The translations under genes were made by a program, and so were the position numbers. Below the pieces are notes generated by a model. It saw only the letters and a list, made by a program, of their open reading frames with translations. It had not been told where the DNA came from and ran no database searches. Source: CAYVVT01 sp964454335 (GTDB taxonomy: Bacteria; Fidelibacterota; UBA8477; JABMPR01). From it: a stretch of DNA of 64,000 nucleotides. Of the stretch, positions 1 through 8,757 are shown piece by piece. The stretch covers positions 186,001 through 250,000 of the forward strand of contig CAYVVT010000005.1 in assembly GCA_964454335.1 (NCBI GenBank). Reading direction: 5' to 3'. Within the stretch, counting starts at the first letter, position 1, and each line of letters opens with the position of its first letter.

Positions 1-3000
1 GATAAAGGCGTACCAATTCACCGCCGTTGCTCAAATTGAAATCAAAGTTGCCCGCCAGTCGGAAATCATCTCCGTGAACGGCGCGGATCAGCAGGGAATC
101 GTGGCAGAGGACCAGGTATTCTCCGCCTGCCAATGATATTGCGGGAAGATCGAAACGATTGTCATCATTCTGATCACGAAAGTACCATCCGTTCAGATTG
201 ATGGCAGTTTCCCCCCGATTATAAAGTTCAAGCCAGTCTGCAGCATCCTGGGCATCAGGTGAGTGGTAGTTGATCTCGTTGATCACAATACTGGAATCGC
301 CACTGGGAGCGGGTTCAAAAATGGCACTCAATGCCAGATTGTCATTGAGGGTGACGGAAGTACTGCTGGCGGATTCCTCGATACCCACCCAATGGGAGAA
401 TACATGCCCGGGTGCGGGAACAGCCTCAAGATCAATGGGGATATCCTGGTAATAGTGGCCCGTCCAGGGGTAATCATCAGGAACAATGGAATGGACTCGG
501 ATCAATCCTGTGCTGGTGGGCTCAACGTCCAGGGCCAGCACTTTCAGAGGGCCAAGATCGAACATCAGCCGCGTGTGAAGGCGCATATAAGCAGGTCTGA
601 ACTGGGCAAAATGCTCGAGTACCCCAACCTGATTGTTCCAGTTGTTCACACTGTTGTGGTTCCAACGGTTGAAATGGTCTGGAATGGCAGAACTGATCCA
701 GTCGTGATGCATATCTATGGCGTCCAGTATTGCTCCAGTGGACAAATTCGAGTTCACAAGATCACAGGTGGTGAGAATGAATTCTGTCCTGAAATCCTCA
801 TTCTCAAGCAGCTTGCGCAGGAGCAGCGTGGACCAGGGAGGATTGGGCCATTCGGGTCCCCAGGGATCTGTTGCAAATTCCAGCGTGTTGTCCTGATAGG
901 CATATGGATTCCAGATCCCGAAACCAAAATCCGTATCGAACATGATCCAGCGCCACTTGCCACCAGGGATCCGGGGACGCCAGAACTTGATATTATTCCC
1001 GGGCCAGTCCCGGTTGTCAAAGAAGATCTGGCTAACCTGATAGTCGATGAAAGCATCGATATCAATCCTGTCCTTCACATATTCATAATGCTCTGCAATG
1101 GAAAGATCATTTGATTCGACATACTGGATCAGGTCGTGGTACTGGCTGTTGTCACCATGAATAACCTGGCCGTCCAGCTCAAGTAGATCCACGTTGTCGA
1201 CATTCTGACCTGAATGCGCCGCAACAAAGTGCTCGTTGGTCTTTTCCCGCAGATTATACAGTCCCCAGTACTCGCCATTCAGGTAGACCTCCACGGGTTG
1301 GAAAGCCTGGACCTCAACCTCACGATCAAGAACCAACCCCGTCATGAAGCCATCGCGCATGCTGGTGTAGTTCCAGTCATTGCCGCTATTCCGCAGAACC
1401 AGGGCTTCGAAGGAATCCAGATCGATTTCGGCGAAGAAAGGATACTGGAATTCGCTCACACCGTAGGTGTTCCTGGCGAAGAGAGAGAGCGATCTTTGGG
1501 GAAATCCACGACTCCAGCCGCCAAAGATCTTCACGCCTGCCGGGGCCGCATAGCTTAGTGTGTTCCCATCTTCAAAATACTCGAGATGGATCGGCCGCTC
1601 CCAGTCCTCCCAGAAATTGGCCCCAAAATGCGGAAATTCAGGCGAAGCATTCAGCCCCGGGACGTAGATCCCGGTCTCCTCGTCGAAGAAATCACCTGGC
1701 TCAAAGATGAGTGAGATTACCGGCAAGTTGGGTGTCTCATTGATGAAATAGCTATAGGAGCTGACCGGACTCGCCAATCCACCGGGATTTGTAGCAAGTA
1801 CACGCAGTATGGTTGTTCCAGTGAAGTACAAGGCTGTGCTGTACTCTGGTGACTCGGTCGTCGGCTCAGATCCGTTCAGGGTGTAATAAAGGGTGGTCCC
1901 TGGCGACTGGGATTCCAGCGTCACTGAGATACCTCCGGAATAGAATCCTGGTACCGGTGAAACGGTAGGCGGGTAGGCGATGGAGGCATAACCCCCGGTG
2001 TTCGTGTTTCCGGGAGTAGGCTCTGCAAAATAAAAAAGATAGGCTTCACCATCCGGTTCATGCCCATAACTGATGTCTGGCAGGAGGGCTGGGATAGTGA
2101 GAGAGTCAATCAGGGTTCCGTCGGGACCGGAGAGCAGCAGCAGTTCTCCAGAAGAACTCACCTGGAAATTCGTGTGGTATTCGGACAATGACGGGAGCTT
2201 CAGATAGGGGGGAAGGTCCTCCACGGTTCCGTCCAACACACCCAGACTCAAGAAGGGGATGGATGTGAGATCAGAGGATCCCAGACTATGATTGTGGACC
2301 TGGATCGCCAGCACATTGCTCTCTGTGGTCAGCAATTCAGCGTCCACCAGCATGCCGGGAAGGTCCAAACCCTGATATAGAGAAGCCTCTATCCAGGTAT
2401 CACTGGTTGAAGTGTGTGAAGCATATTCACCTGGAGCGCCCAAATTTACACGGGCTATCTCCACACCATTCAAATAAGCGATGTAACCGTCATCGAAGTC
2501 CATGTGAAACAGTACGGCCTCTATCGCATTGAGATCTGGGATCTCAAAAGAATGTCTGAGATACACCGAAAGAGTAGTGGGTATGACAGTGTTATCGTCG
2601 TCATCACCATAGCCGATCCCAGTAGGTCCCACATCCCAGCCGACATCGTTGAAGTCTGCTTCCTTCCAATCGGCGGGTGGTTCAGAGCTACCCACAAAGT
2701 AGCGCCAGATGTCACCTTCCTCGATGATGAGATCCCAGTTCACCCGCAAAGGCTGGCGGTCCTTACCGGACGCATGGACCAGCAGGTGGTCACCGGCCCC
2801 GAGAGGCGTATCCTCGAACGTCCACTTGAACTCGTCCTCCATATCATCCGACAGTCCAAAATCCTGGAGATTGACGGCGCTGCCGCCGGCATTGTAGATC
2901 TCGATCCAGTCTGGAGTATCTCCGTCTTCATCGTAGAGACTGCCCTGATTTGATGAGAGAACTTCATTTATGATGAGTGACTGGCTGCTGAGGATCAAGG

Positions 3001-3052
3001 GAAAGAGGACCAGCAGCTCGGCTCTCATTCGGATTGTTCTGAATCGGTACAT
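1..3052 (-). CDS. CotH-type kinase-fold surface protein with lamin-tail domains (partial, 3' end beyond window)
   Basis: Reading the minus strand from the ATG at 3052 gives at least 1017 codons without a stop, running off the left edge. It opens with a signal peptide (core LLVLFPLILSS) and then a lamin-tail domain (LIINEVLSSN, later DWIEIYNAGG). A chitobiase/hexosaminidase C-terminal-like domain lies at about residues 335-400 (GTTLYYTLNGSEPTTES). A CotH domain follows, with the diagnostic WRWIMFDTDFGFG near residue 700. A second lamin-tail domain starts near residue 920 (VINEINYHSPDAQDAADWLE). CotH proteins are atypical protein kinases in Bacillus spore coats, but in FCB bacteria they are large secreted proteins of unclear role. 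A Por-type tail may lie beyond the edge. It is divergent from the ROK gene. The family call is firm; substrate and role are unknown. Confidence 0.85.
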   Translation of the reverse strand, partial: MYRFRTIRMRAELLVLFPLILSSQSLIINEVLSSNQGSLYDEDGDTPDWIEIYNAGGSAVNLQDFGLSDDMEDEFKWTFEDTPLGAGDHLLVHASGKDRQPLRVNWDLIIEEGDIWRYFVGSSEPPADWKEADFNDVGWDVGPTGIGYGDDDDNTVIPTTLSVYLRHSFEIPDLNAIEAVLFHMDFDDGYIAYLNGVEIARVNLGAPGEYASHTSTSDTWIEASLYQGLDLPGMLVDAELLTTESNVLAIQVHNHSLGSSDLTSIPFLSLGVLDGTVEDLPPYLKLPSLSEYHTNFQVSSSGELLLLSGPDGTLIDSLTIPALLPDISYGHEPDGEAYLFYFAEPTPGNTNTGGYASIAYPPTVSPVPGFYSGGISVTLESQSPGTTLYYTLNGSEPTTESPEYSTALYFTGTTILRVLATNPGGLASPVSSYSYFINETPNLPVISLIFEPGDFFDEETGIYVPGLNASPEFPHFGANFWEDWERPIHLEYFEDGNTLSYAAPAGVKIFGGWSRGFPQRSLSLFARNTYGVSEFQYPFFAEIDLDSFEALVLRNSGNDWNYTSMRDGFMTGLVLDREVEVQAFQPVEVYLNGEYWGLYNLREKTNEHFVAAHSGQNVDNVDLLELDGQVIHGDNSQYHDLIQYVESNDLSIAEHYEYVKDRIDIDAFIDYQVSQIFFDNRDWPGNNIKFWRPRIPGGKWRWIMFDTDFGFGIWNPYAYQDNTLEFATDPWGPEWPNPPWSTLLLRKLLENEDFRTEFILTTCDLVNSNLSTGAILDAIDMHHDWISSAIPDHFNRWNHNSVNNWNNQVGVLEHFAQFRPAYMRLHTRLMFDLGPLKVLALDVEPTSTGLIRVHSIVPDDYPWTGHYYQDIPIDLEAVPAPGHVFSHWVGIEESASSTSVTLNDNLALSAIFEPAPSGDSSIVINEINYHSPDAQDAADWLELYNRGETAINLNGWYFRDQNDDNRFDLPAISLAGGEYLVLCHDSLLIRAVHGDDFRLAGNFDFNLSNGGELVRLY

Positions 3053-3197
3053 CACTACACCTGTTTGGAATTTACACAGCGTTCTAGAGTACGAATGCTG
3101 ATGTTCATTGGCAAATCCTATTCGAGGGAAGGCTTGTATGCACCAGACGGATCAAGGGCTCAACTGCCGGATCAGGGCGGAATTCACATCTTTGATC

Positions 3198-3226
3198 TTG
3201 ACAACTGAAAGCTCCAACCATACTTT
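3198..3226 (+). promoter_or_regulatory. sigma-70-type promoter of the ROK/MFS/GH operon
   Basis: TTGACA at 3198-3203 is a consensus -35 box. It is followed by a 17-base spacer and TACTTT at 3221-3226 as -10. The predicted start near 3233 leaves about 65 nt of leader before the ATG at 3298. The -10 box overlaps the palindrome at 3222-3246, as expected for a repressed promoter. Confidence 0.7.
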
Positions 3227-3246
3227 GTTCGAACACCGAACAAAGT
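3222..3246. promoter_or_regulatory. perfect palindromic operator, probably for the ROK regulator
   Basis: ACTTTGTTCG, five bases (AACAC), then CGAACAAAGT: ten-base arms with no mismatch. ROK-family sugar repressors such as XylR and NagC/Mlc bind AT-flanked dyads of similar size. The site overlaps the -10 box and precedes the ROK gene by 51 bases, so autoregulation of this operon is the simplest reading. I found no second copy in the window. Confidence 0.7.
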
Positions 3247-3297
3247 CCTGATGCCGTTATACAGAAAAAATATTACAGCACTGAGATCGCCACTGAC

Positions 3298-4590
3298 ATG
3301 AACGCTCGCGGGGTTCGATCCAACGGAGCTGAGGGAGCCGGCAGGCTCACCACCCAGCATCGCGACAGACATCCACTTCCGGAAACTGTATTACGCCTGA
3401 TGTGGCGCGAGAAGGTGATGTCCCGAGCAGAAATCGCCCGGCGCCTCGGCCTATCCAGATCCACAGTCTCTGAGCTCATGAAGCAGCTACTGAGATCAGG
3501 GCTCATCAAGGAGGTGGGCAGCGGCGCATCAAGTGGGGGACGGCGTCCCATTCTGATCGAATTCCAACACGATGCGCGGGTGATCGTGGGCGTGGACATC
3601 GGAGCCACGCACGTCCGTGCCACGGTCATCGACCTCCTTGGGAGGCAACTGGTAACCGAAGAACGTCCTCATCCCGTACGCAGGGATCCGGAGGGCACCC
3701 GAAGTCTGGTCTTCGACATCACAGAAAGCTGTTTGAACAAAGTGGAAGGCGGCCTGGATCGGCTGCTGAGCATCGGCGTGGCACTTCCCAGTCCGGTTGA
3801 TCCTGAGCATCCTGAATGGCTTTCAGAGATTGTCATTCCTGCCTGGCAGGGGCGTACTGAACTGGACCGTCTCAAGGAACATTTTGGTGTGCCGGTCTAT
3901 GTGGATAACGATGCCAATCTCGGAGCCCTGGCGGAGCTGCTGTGGGGCGCCGGTCGGGGTGTTGATGATCTTTGCTACCTGAAGGTTTCCTATGGTGTGG
4001 GGGCAGGCTTCATCCTGCACGGCGAGATCTACCGCGGAGCAGGCGGTGTTGCCGGCGAAATGGGACATATGTCCGTCGATCCGCAGGGCCCCCAGTGTAT
4101 CTGTGGCTTGAAGGGCTGTCTGGTAACCCTGGTGGGAGGTGCTGCCCTGGAACAGAAACTAAGAGAATTGCTCCCCGATCATCCACGCAGTCAACTTGTC
4201 GGCAGTGAACCGGATATCGACAAGCTGCAGCAGGCAGCCATCGATGGCGATCCACTGGCTACTAAGCTCATCCAGGAATCCGCCAAGCACCTGGGCCGGG
4301 CCATTGCCAGTTGGATCAACATGCTTAATCCCGGGCGGATCATTATGGGGGGCAGTATGGCACGGCTGGGCGATTCGCTACTGGGATTTGTTCGGCAAGA
4401 GGTCGATCGCTGTAATCTGGTGAATGGCGTCTACCGTACCGAGATCCGGATCGCAGAGTTGGGAGATTTGGCTGAAAGCGTCGGAGCTGCCGCTCTGGCC
4501 CTCGAAGCTGTTTTCAGCGAGCCAGGTTTCTATCAGAACATGGAACCAAATGAAAAGCCATCCTCAGCTGACGTACAGGAGAAACCATGA
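3298..4590 (+). CDS. ROK-family transcriptional repressor
   Basis: This 430-residue protein has an N-terminal winged helix at about residues 30-85 (MSRAEIARRLGLSRSTVSEL) and a ROK sugar-kinase fold behind it. Visible motifs are the phosphate-binding DIGAT near 100, the sugar-site DNDAN at 203-207, and the zinc motif with GH at 256-257 and Cys at 267, 269 and 274 (CICGLKGC). The Glu that usually follows CxCGxxGC is Val here, which may alter sugar recognition. As first gene before a transporter and beta-glucan enzymes, it probably releases DNA when a glucan-derived sugar binds. The palindrome at 3222-3246 is its likely operator. About 75 bases separate it from the next gene. Role from family knowledge; ligand inferred. 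Confidence 0.9.
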   Translation: MNARGVRSNGAEGAGRLTTQHRDRHPLPETVLRLMWREKVMSRAEIARRLGLSRSTVSELMKQLLRSGLIKEVGSGASSGGRRPILIEFQHDARVIVGVDIGATHVRATVIDLLGRQLVTEERPHPVRRDPEGTRSLVFDITESCLNKVEGGLDRLLSIGVALPSPVDPEHPEWLSEIVIPAWQGRTELDRLKEHFGVPVYVDNDANLGALAELLWGAGRGVDDLCYLKVSYGVGAGFILHGEIYRGAGGVAGEMGHMSVDPQGPQCICGLKGCLVTLVGGAALEQKLRELLPDHPRSQLVGSEPDIDKLQQAAIDGDPLATKLIQESAKHLGRAIASWINMLNPGRIIMGGSMARLGDSLLGFVRQEVDRCNLVNGVYRTEIRIAELGDLAESVGAAALALEAVFSEPGFYQNMEPNEKPSSADVQEKP

Positions 4591-4666
4591 CAGATCCGGA
4601 AAGGATATATCATTGGTTCATAATCGACTTCAAAACCTTCTCTCCGTTGTATAAGGAATTCATCCA

Positions 4667-6613
4667 ATGACAGCAAAGACGCACTATGCCACCGCTCCTG
4701 AAGATCGCATTTCTCTAAGGCAGAAATCAGCCTATGCGGTAGGCATGCTGGTGAACAATCTGCAGGCTGCTGCTCTGCCGGCAATGGTGGTGATCCTGAA
4801 CCTTGGACTGGGGATGGATGTTTTGCTTGTAGGACTTATTGGATCCATCCCGAGGATCTTTGATGCTATCTCAGATCCATTGCTGGGGTACATCTCCGAC
4901 AATACCCGGACCCGCTGGGGTCGACGCAGACCCTTCATCCTGGCAGGTGCGCTCATGGCGGGCCTTATCTTCGCCCTGATGTGGCAGGTTCCCTCGGGTT
5001 ACATCGATCTCCTGGGGAAGGATCCCGTCAAACAGCATGTACTCTCAGTTGGGGAGCGCTCAGAGTTGGTTCTGAATGATGCTGGCGGTATCGATCTGGA
5101 ATATGATGCTGTGTCCATACCGGAAACTGGTGCAATCCTGTTCGGACCAGAACTTCTTTCCCACCAGGACGGTTCCGGTATCTACTCGGATCTGGACGGA
5201 TTCCCTCAAATGGAGATCAATGTCGACCTCCCTGAGATCCAATCCTTCCAGGTATTATTCAGCGAAGCAGATGGTGAGGTTTATTCCAAGGATCTCCGTA
5301 TCGAAGATTCCGAAGGTGGTTCCGGCGTGCTCTACAAGTTTGCCCTTAGCGATCTGCAACGCAGCGAGGTCCATGGATATCAGGCTGGTGACGGTCAGAT
5401 CGATTTAATGACAATCAGTCAAATTGCAATCCAACTGAGTGGTTTTGAAGGTGCCGGAATGGCAACGCTTCACTCCGTCAAATTGCGAAAAAGCGAAAGC
5501 TTCTACACCAATTACTTCATGTACTTCCTGTTCATGTCCATTTTCTTCTTCCTGACCTACACGGTCTACGCCACGCCTTTTGTGGCCTTTGGTTATGAAA
5601 TGACCCCGGACTACCATGAACGTACGCGCCTGCATGCCTTCGCAAACACAGTAGGACAACTGGCCTGGCTGGGGGTTCCCTGGTTCTATGCCATCATGGC
5701 CAGCGACCTTTTCAGAGACACCGTTCACGGTGCACGCACCCTGGCCATCGCCGTAGGGATCCTGGTGGCGGTTCTGGGTGTTGTTCCCGCCATCTTCCTG
5801 AGGGAACGGATGAGTATGATCCCAGTGCAGAGAGCCGCCCAGGGGATCTGGCAGAACATGAGCGAATTCTTCAAGGGCATCGCAACAACATTCCGATGCA
5901 ATCCCTTCGTTAAGATCTGTGGGGCTACCTTTCTGGTCTTCAATGGATTTCAACTGGGTATGTCATTTTCCATCTATGTCATGATCTATTATCTCTTCGG
6001 CGGTAATGATGGTGATGCCGGCAAGCTCATGGGCTGGTTCGGCATGCTGACCTCCATCTCGACCCTGGGTGTCATTCCACTCACAGGCTGGATCGCCACG
6101 AGGATCGGAAAACGCAAAACATTCCTCATCACCATTTCGCTTTCACTCCTGGGCTATGCTCTGAAGTGGATTGGCTATAATCCCGCACATCCATACTGGC
6201 TGTTGTTTGCCTCTCCATTGGTGGCCTTTGGGACAGGATCCCTGTTCACTCTCATGGGATCCATGATCTCTGACGTCTGCGACTATGATGAGTTGGAGAC
6301 ACATCAGCGCCGAGAGGGTGTGTTTGGGGCGATTTACTGGTGGATGGTGAAGGTTGGAATGGCATTGGCCGGCCTCATGACGGGTATTTTGCTGAAAACC
6401 TCCGGGTTTGATGTGGCGCTGGGAGCCAATCAAGGGGAAAGCACCCTGTTCTTAATCCGAATTTTCGATGTGGGGATCCCTCTGGTCACATCGGCCATTG
6501 CGCTCTGGATAATTGCCAACTATACCATCACGGAAGAGCGTGCTCACGAGATCAGGCTCATCCTGGAAGATCGCCGTGGGAAGGTCGCGGCTGCCGAAGA
6601 TTCGACAACCTGA
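4667..6613 (+). CDS. GPH-type MFS sugar transporter with a large extracytoplasmic insertion
   Basis: A 648-residue member of the glycoside-pentoside-hexuronide:cation symporters, recognised by the N-terminal SDPLLGYISDNTRTRWGRRR and the repeated hydrophobic helices. Typical family length is 450-500. The excess is a hydrophilic block at about residues 109-280 (bases 4991-5506) between early transmembrane segments. It is rich in beta-strand-like and acidic sequence, with no membrane segment, and should face the periplasm. It could be a carbohydrate-binding module fused into the carrier, but I cannot assign a family. The gene sits between the ROK repressor and GH30, so oligosaccharide uptake across the inner membrane, feeding the downstream phosphorylase, is the likely job. 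Frame is continuous through the insertion. Confidence 0.85.
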   Translation: MTAKTHYATAPEDRISLRQKSAYAVGMLVNNLQAAALPAMVVILNLGLGMDVLLVGLIGSIPRIFDAISDPLLGYISDNTRTRWGRRRPFILAGALMAGLIFALMWQVPSGYIDLLGKDPVKQHVLSVGERSELVLNDAGGIDLEYDAVSIPETGAILFGPELLSHQDGSGIYSDLDGFPQMEINVDLPEIQSFQVLFSEADGEVYSKDLRIEDSEGGSGVLYKFALSDLQRSEVHGYQAGDGQIDLMTISQIAIQLSGFEGAGMATLHSVKLRKSESFYTNYFMYFLFMSIFFFLTYTVYATPFVAFGYEMTPDYHERTRLHAFANTVGQLAWLGVPWFYAIMASDLFRDTVHGARTLAIAVGILVAVLGVVPAIFLRERMSMIPVQRAAQGIWQNMSEFFKGIATTFRCNPFVKICGATFLVFNGFQLGMSFSIYVMIYYLFGGNDGDAGKLMGWFGMLTSISTLGVIPLTGWIATRIGKRKTFLITISLSLLGYALKWIGYNPAHPYWLLFASPLVAFGTGSLFTLMGSMISDVCDYDELETHQRREGVFGAIYWWMVKVGMALAGLMTGILLKTSGFDVALGANQGESTLFLIRIFDVGIPLVTSAIALWIIANYTITEERAHEIRLILEDRRGKVAAAEDSTT

Positions 6614-6641
6614 CGAATGAACATATATGCAAGGAAGTATC

Positions 6642-8327
6642 ATGAATGAAACAAAGATCACACAGTATACCACCATCCTGGTCAGCCTTGTGCTTCTGGG
6701 GGGATGCGGTTCGAACCCTGCCTTGGAAACGGGGCCACAGGAAACGGCAGAGATCATTCTGACCTCCTCCTCCGGCGCGCGCCAGAGTGTCCAGCCCAAT
6801 GTCGCCTTCAAGCCCGGTATCCGTTCGGGGAACGTGATCTACGTTTATCCCGCCAAAATGAAGCAGACCATCGACGGCATCGGTACCTCCTTCACGGAGT
6901 CGTCTGCGTTTGTACTGGCACATCTCGATCCAGAAACGCGTCAGGAGGTCATGCAGAACATCTACGGCGAAGGTGGCGCGAATTTCACGCTTACCCGGAC
7001 CCATATCGGTGCCTGCGATTTCTCGGTGGAAGGCAAGTATGGCTACGCACCGGAACCCAATGACACCAATCTGGTCTCCTTCAACATCGAAGAGGACACC
7101 CGGGGATTCAACGCAGGTGAGTATGCAGGTATTCTAGACGGATCCTACGATCTGCTCCCCATGATCCAGGAGGCTTTACGCATCAAACAGGAGCAGGGGG
7201 ATGATGAGCTACGCATCATTGCATCCGCCTGGACTGCACCCGCGTGGATGAAGGACACGGAGGACTGGTATACTCCCGGCTCGCTTGAGAACAACGGGCA
7301 GGGCACTGGCGGTAGTCTGAAGCCGGAGTTTGTGGCCAGCTATTCTGACTACCTGCTTAAATACCTCCAGGCCTACCAGGAGGTAGACGTTGATATCTGG
7401 GGACTCACACCGGTGAACGAACCCCATGGGAACAACGGATCCTGGGAGAGCATGCATTTCTCTCCGGAAAGTCAGAGTGACTTCATTCAGAATCATCTTG
7501 GTCCAGCTTTGAAGAAAAGCTCCTTCAATGATATCCAGCTCCTGGCCTATGACCAGAACCGTGATGGACTGGAACACTGGGCGGACGTCATCTTACCTGC
7601 CGATACTGAGAATAAATTCGTCTATGGCATGGCCGTACACTGGTATGAGAGCACAATGAAGGTTTATGAGGATGTTTTCGAGCATGTGCACCAGAAGTAT
7701 CCCGACTACACCATAGTCCATACCGAAGGCTGTATCGATGACCTGGGAAAGGATGCACCTGAGGGCGTTGCCGATCCTGAAGGATACAAGGAGAGCGACT
7801 GGTTCAATAACGATGCTTTCTGGTGGGGGCCGAATGCTACGGATTGGGCCTATACCGTTCCCTGGGAGGGGGTCGCAGTAGAGGATCACCCGGCCTATGT
7901 GCCTGTGCATCGATATGCCCGCAACATCATCGTGAGCATCGACCATTGGGTCACCGGCTGGGTGGATTGGAATATTGTCCTGGACCAGGATGGCGGTCCC
8001 AACCACGTTGGGAATTTCTGTGGTGCCCCCATCATGATCGACACGAAGACAAAACAGATCTACTACACACCAATCTTCCATGTGCTGTCACAGTTCAGCC
8101 GTTCCATACGTCCCGGCGACAAGGCGGTCAAAACAGTTCAGGTAACGCCCGATCTCGAAGCGGATGATCTGCATACGTGTGCAACTCTGAGTCCCGACAA
8201 TGTACTGAGCGTACAGGTCCTGAACACCTCGGACAGATCCCTCGAGTACAAATTGCAGATCGACAGCCGCTATGCCGCCATCACGGTACCGGAGAACGCT
8301 GTTCAAACCGTTCGGGTACAGTTGTAA
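6642..8327 (+). CDS. GH30 beta-glucosidase/beta-1,6-glucanase, lipoprotein
   Basis: I chose the ATG at 6642 because AAGGAAG lies just upstream; an in-frame ATG at 6627 lacks one. The 561-residue protein has a lipoprotein signal (LVSLVLLGGC). Its fold signature is IDGIGTSFTESSAF near residue 75. The acid/base is in TPVNEP (Glu260) and the nucleophile in HTEGC (Glu362). GH30 enzymes in laminarin loci remove beta-1,6-linked glucose branches; other members are glucosylceramidases. Placement between an oligosaccharide carrier and a beta-1,3-glucan phosphorylase supports debranching of laminarin oligosaccharides at the membrane. The C-terminal beta domain is present and the length is normal. Exact linkage is inferred. 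Confidence 0.85.
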   Translation: MNETKITQYTTILVSLVLLGGCGSNPALETGPQETAEIILTSSSGARQSVQPNVAFKPGIRSGNVIYVYPAKMKQTIDGIGTSFTESSAFVLAHLDPETRQEVMQNIYGEGGANFTLTRTHIGACDFSVEGKYGYAPEPNDTNLVSFNIEEDTRGFNAGEYAGILDGSYDLLPMIQEALRIKQEQGDDELRIIASAWTAPAWMKDTEDWYTPGSLENNGQGTGGSLKPEFVASYSDYLLKYLQAYQEVDVDIWGLTPVNEPHGNNGSWESMHFSPESQSDFIQNHLGPALKKSSFNDIQLLAYDQNRDGLEHWADVILPADTENKFVYGMAVHWYESTMKVYEDVFEHVHQKYPDYTIVHTEGCIDDLGKDAPEGVADPEGYKESDWFNNDAFWWGPNATDWAYTVPWEGVAVEDHPAYVPVHRYARNIIVSIDHWVTGWVDWNIVLDQDGGPNHVGNFCGAPIMIDTKTKQIYYTPIFHVLSQFSRSIRPGDKAVKTVQVTPDLEADDLHTCATLSPDNVLSVQVLNTSDRSLEYKLQIDSRYAAITVPENAVQTVRVQL

Positions 8328-8341
8328 GCCTGAGGCCGACA

Positions 8342-8757
8342 CTGTTCAGAGAATGAGGATATTAATCATAGAGTAATAGATTGGATAACGAGGTGATCAG
8401 ATTGAATCAGTCCTCAGGGCCTACATACAGGCTTGCCGATACCGGTGAGTTCGTGATCGAGAACTACAACCTGGCCACACCCTTCTCCAGCTTCTTCCCG
8501 GGTATCGCAGGGAAGACGGGGATCCCCATGTGGGTGTTTTATGTCAACAGGGGCCAGAGTATCTGCAGCATGGGGATCCAGGACAAGGACCACCCCATCA
8601 TGGAGTTCCTACCGGCAAACTGGGCCTATCAACTGGCACCTTCTCAAGGATTCCGGACCTTTCTGAAACTACAAGATGCCGGCAATGTGGATTTCTATGA
8701 ACCCTTCCAGGATCATCTTCGAGATCGCGAAATGACAGCTGTTCAGAGAATGAGGAT
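8342..8757. repeat. 19-base direct repeat, two copies
   Basis: CTGTTCAGAGAATGAGGAT occurs at 8342-8360, just upstream of the phosphorylase start, and again at 8739-8757 inside that gene, where it encodes part of VQRMRIS. The copies are identical and 397 bases apart. An exact 19-mer repeat is unlikely by chance in a window of this size, though no mobile element is visible. Confidence 0.8.

Noticed and set aside
263..1114. 283-codon plus-strand frame in the CotH region
   Set aside because: The opposite strand reads continuously as a CotH protein; this frame has no family features.
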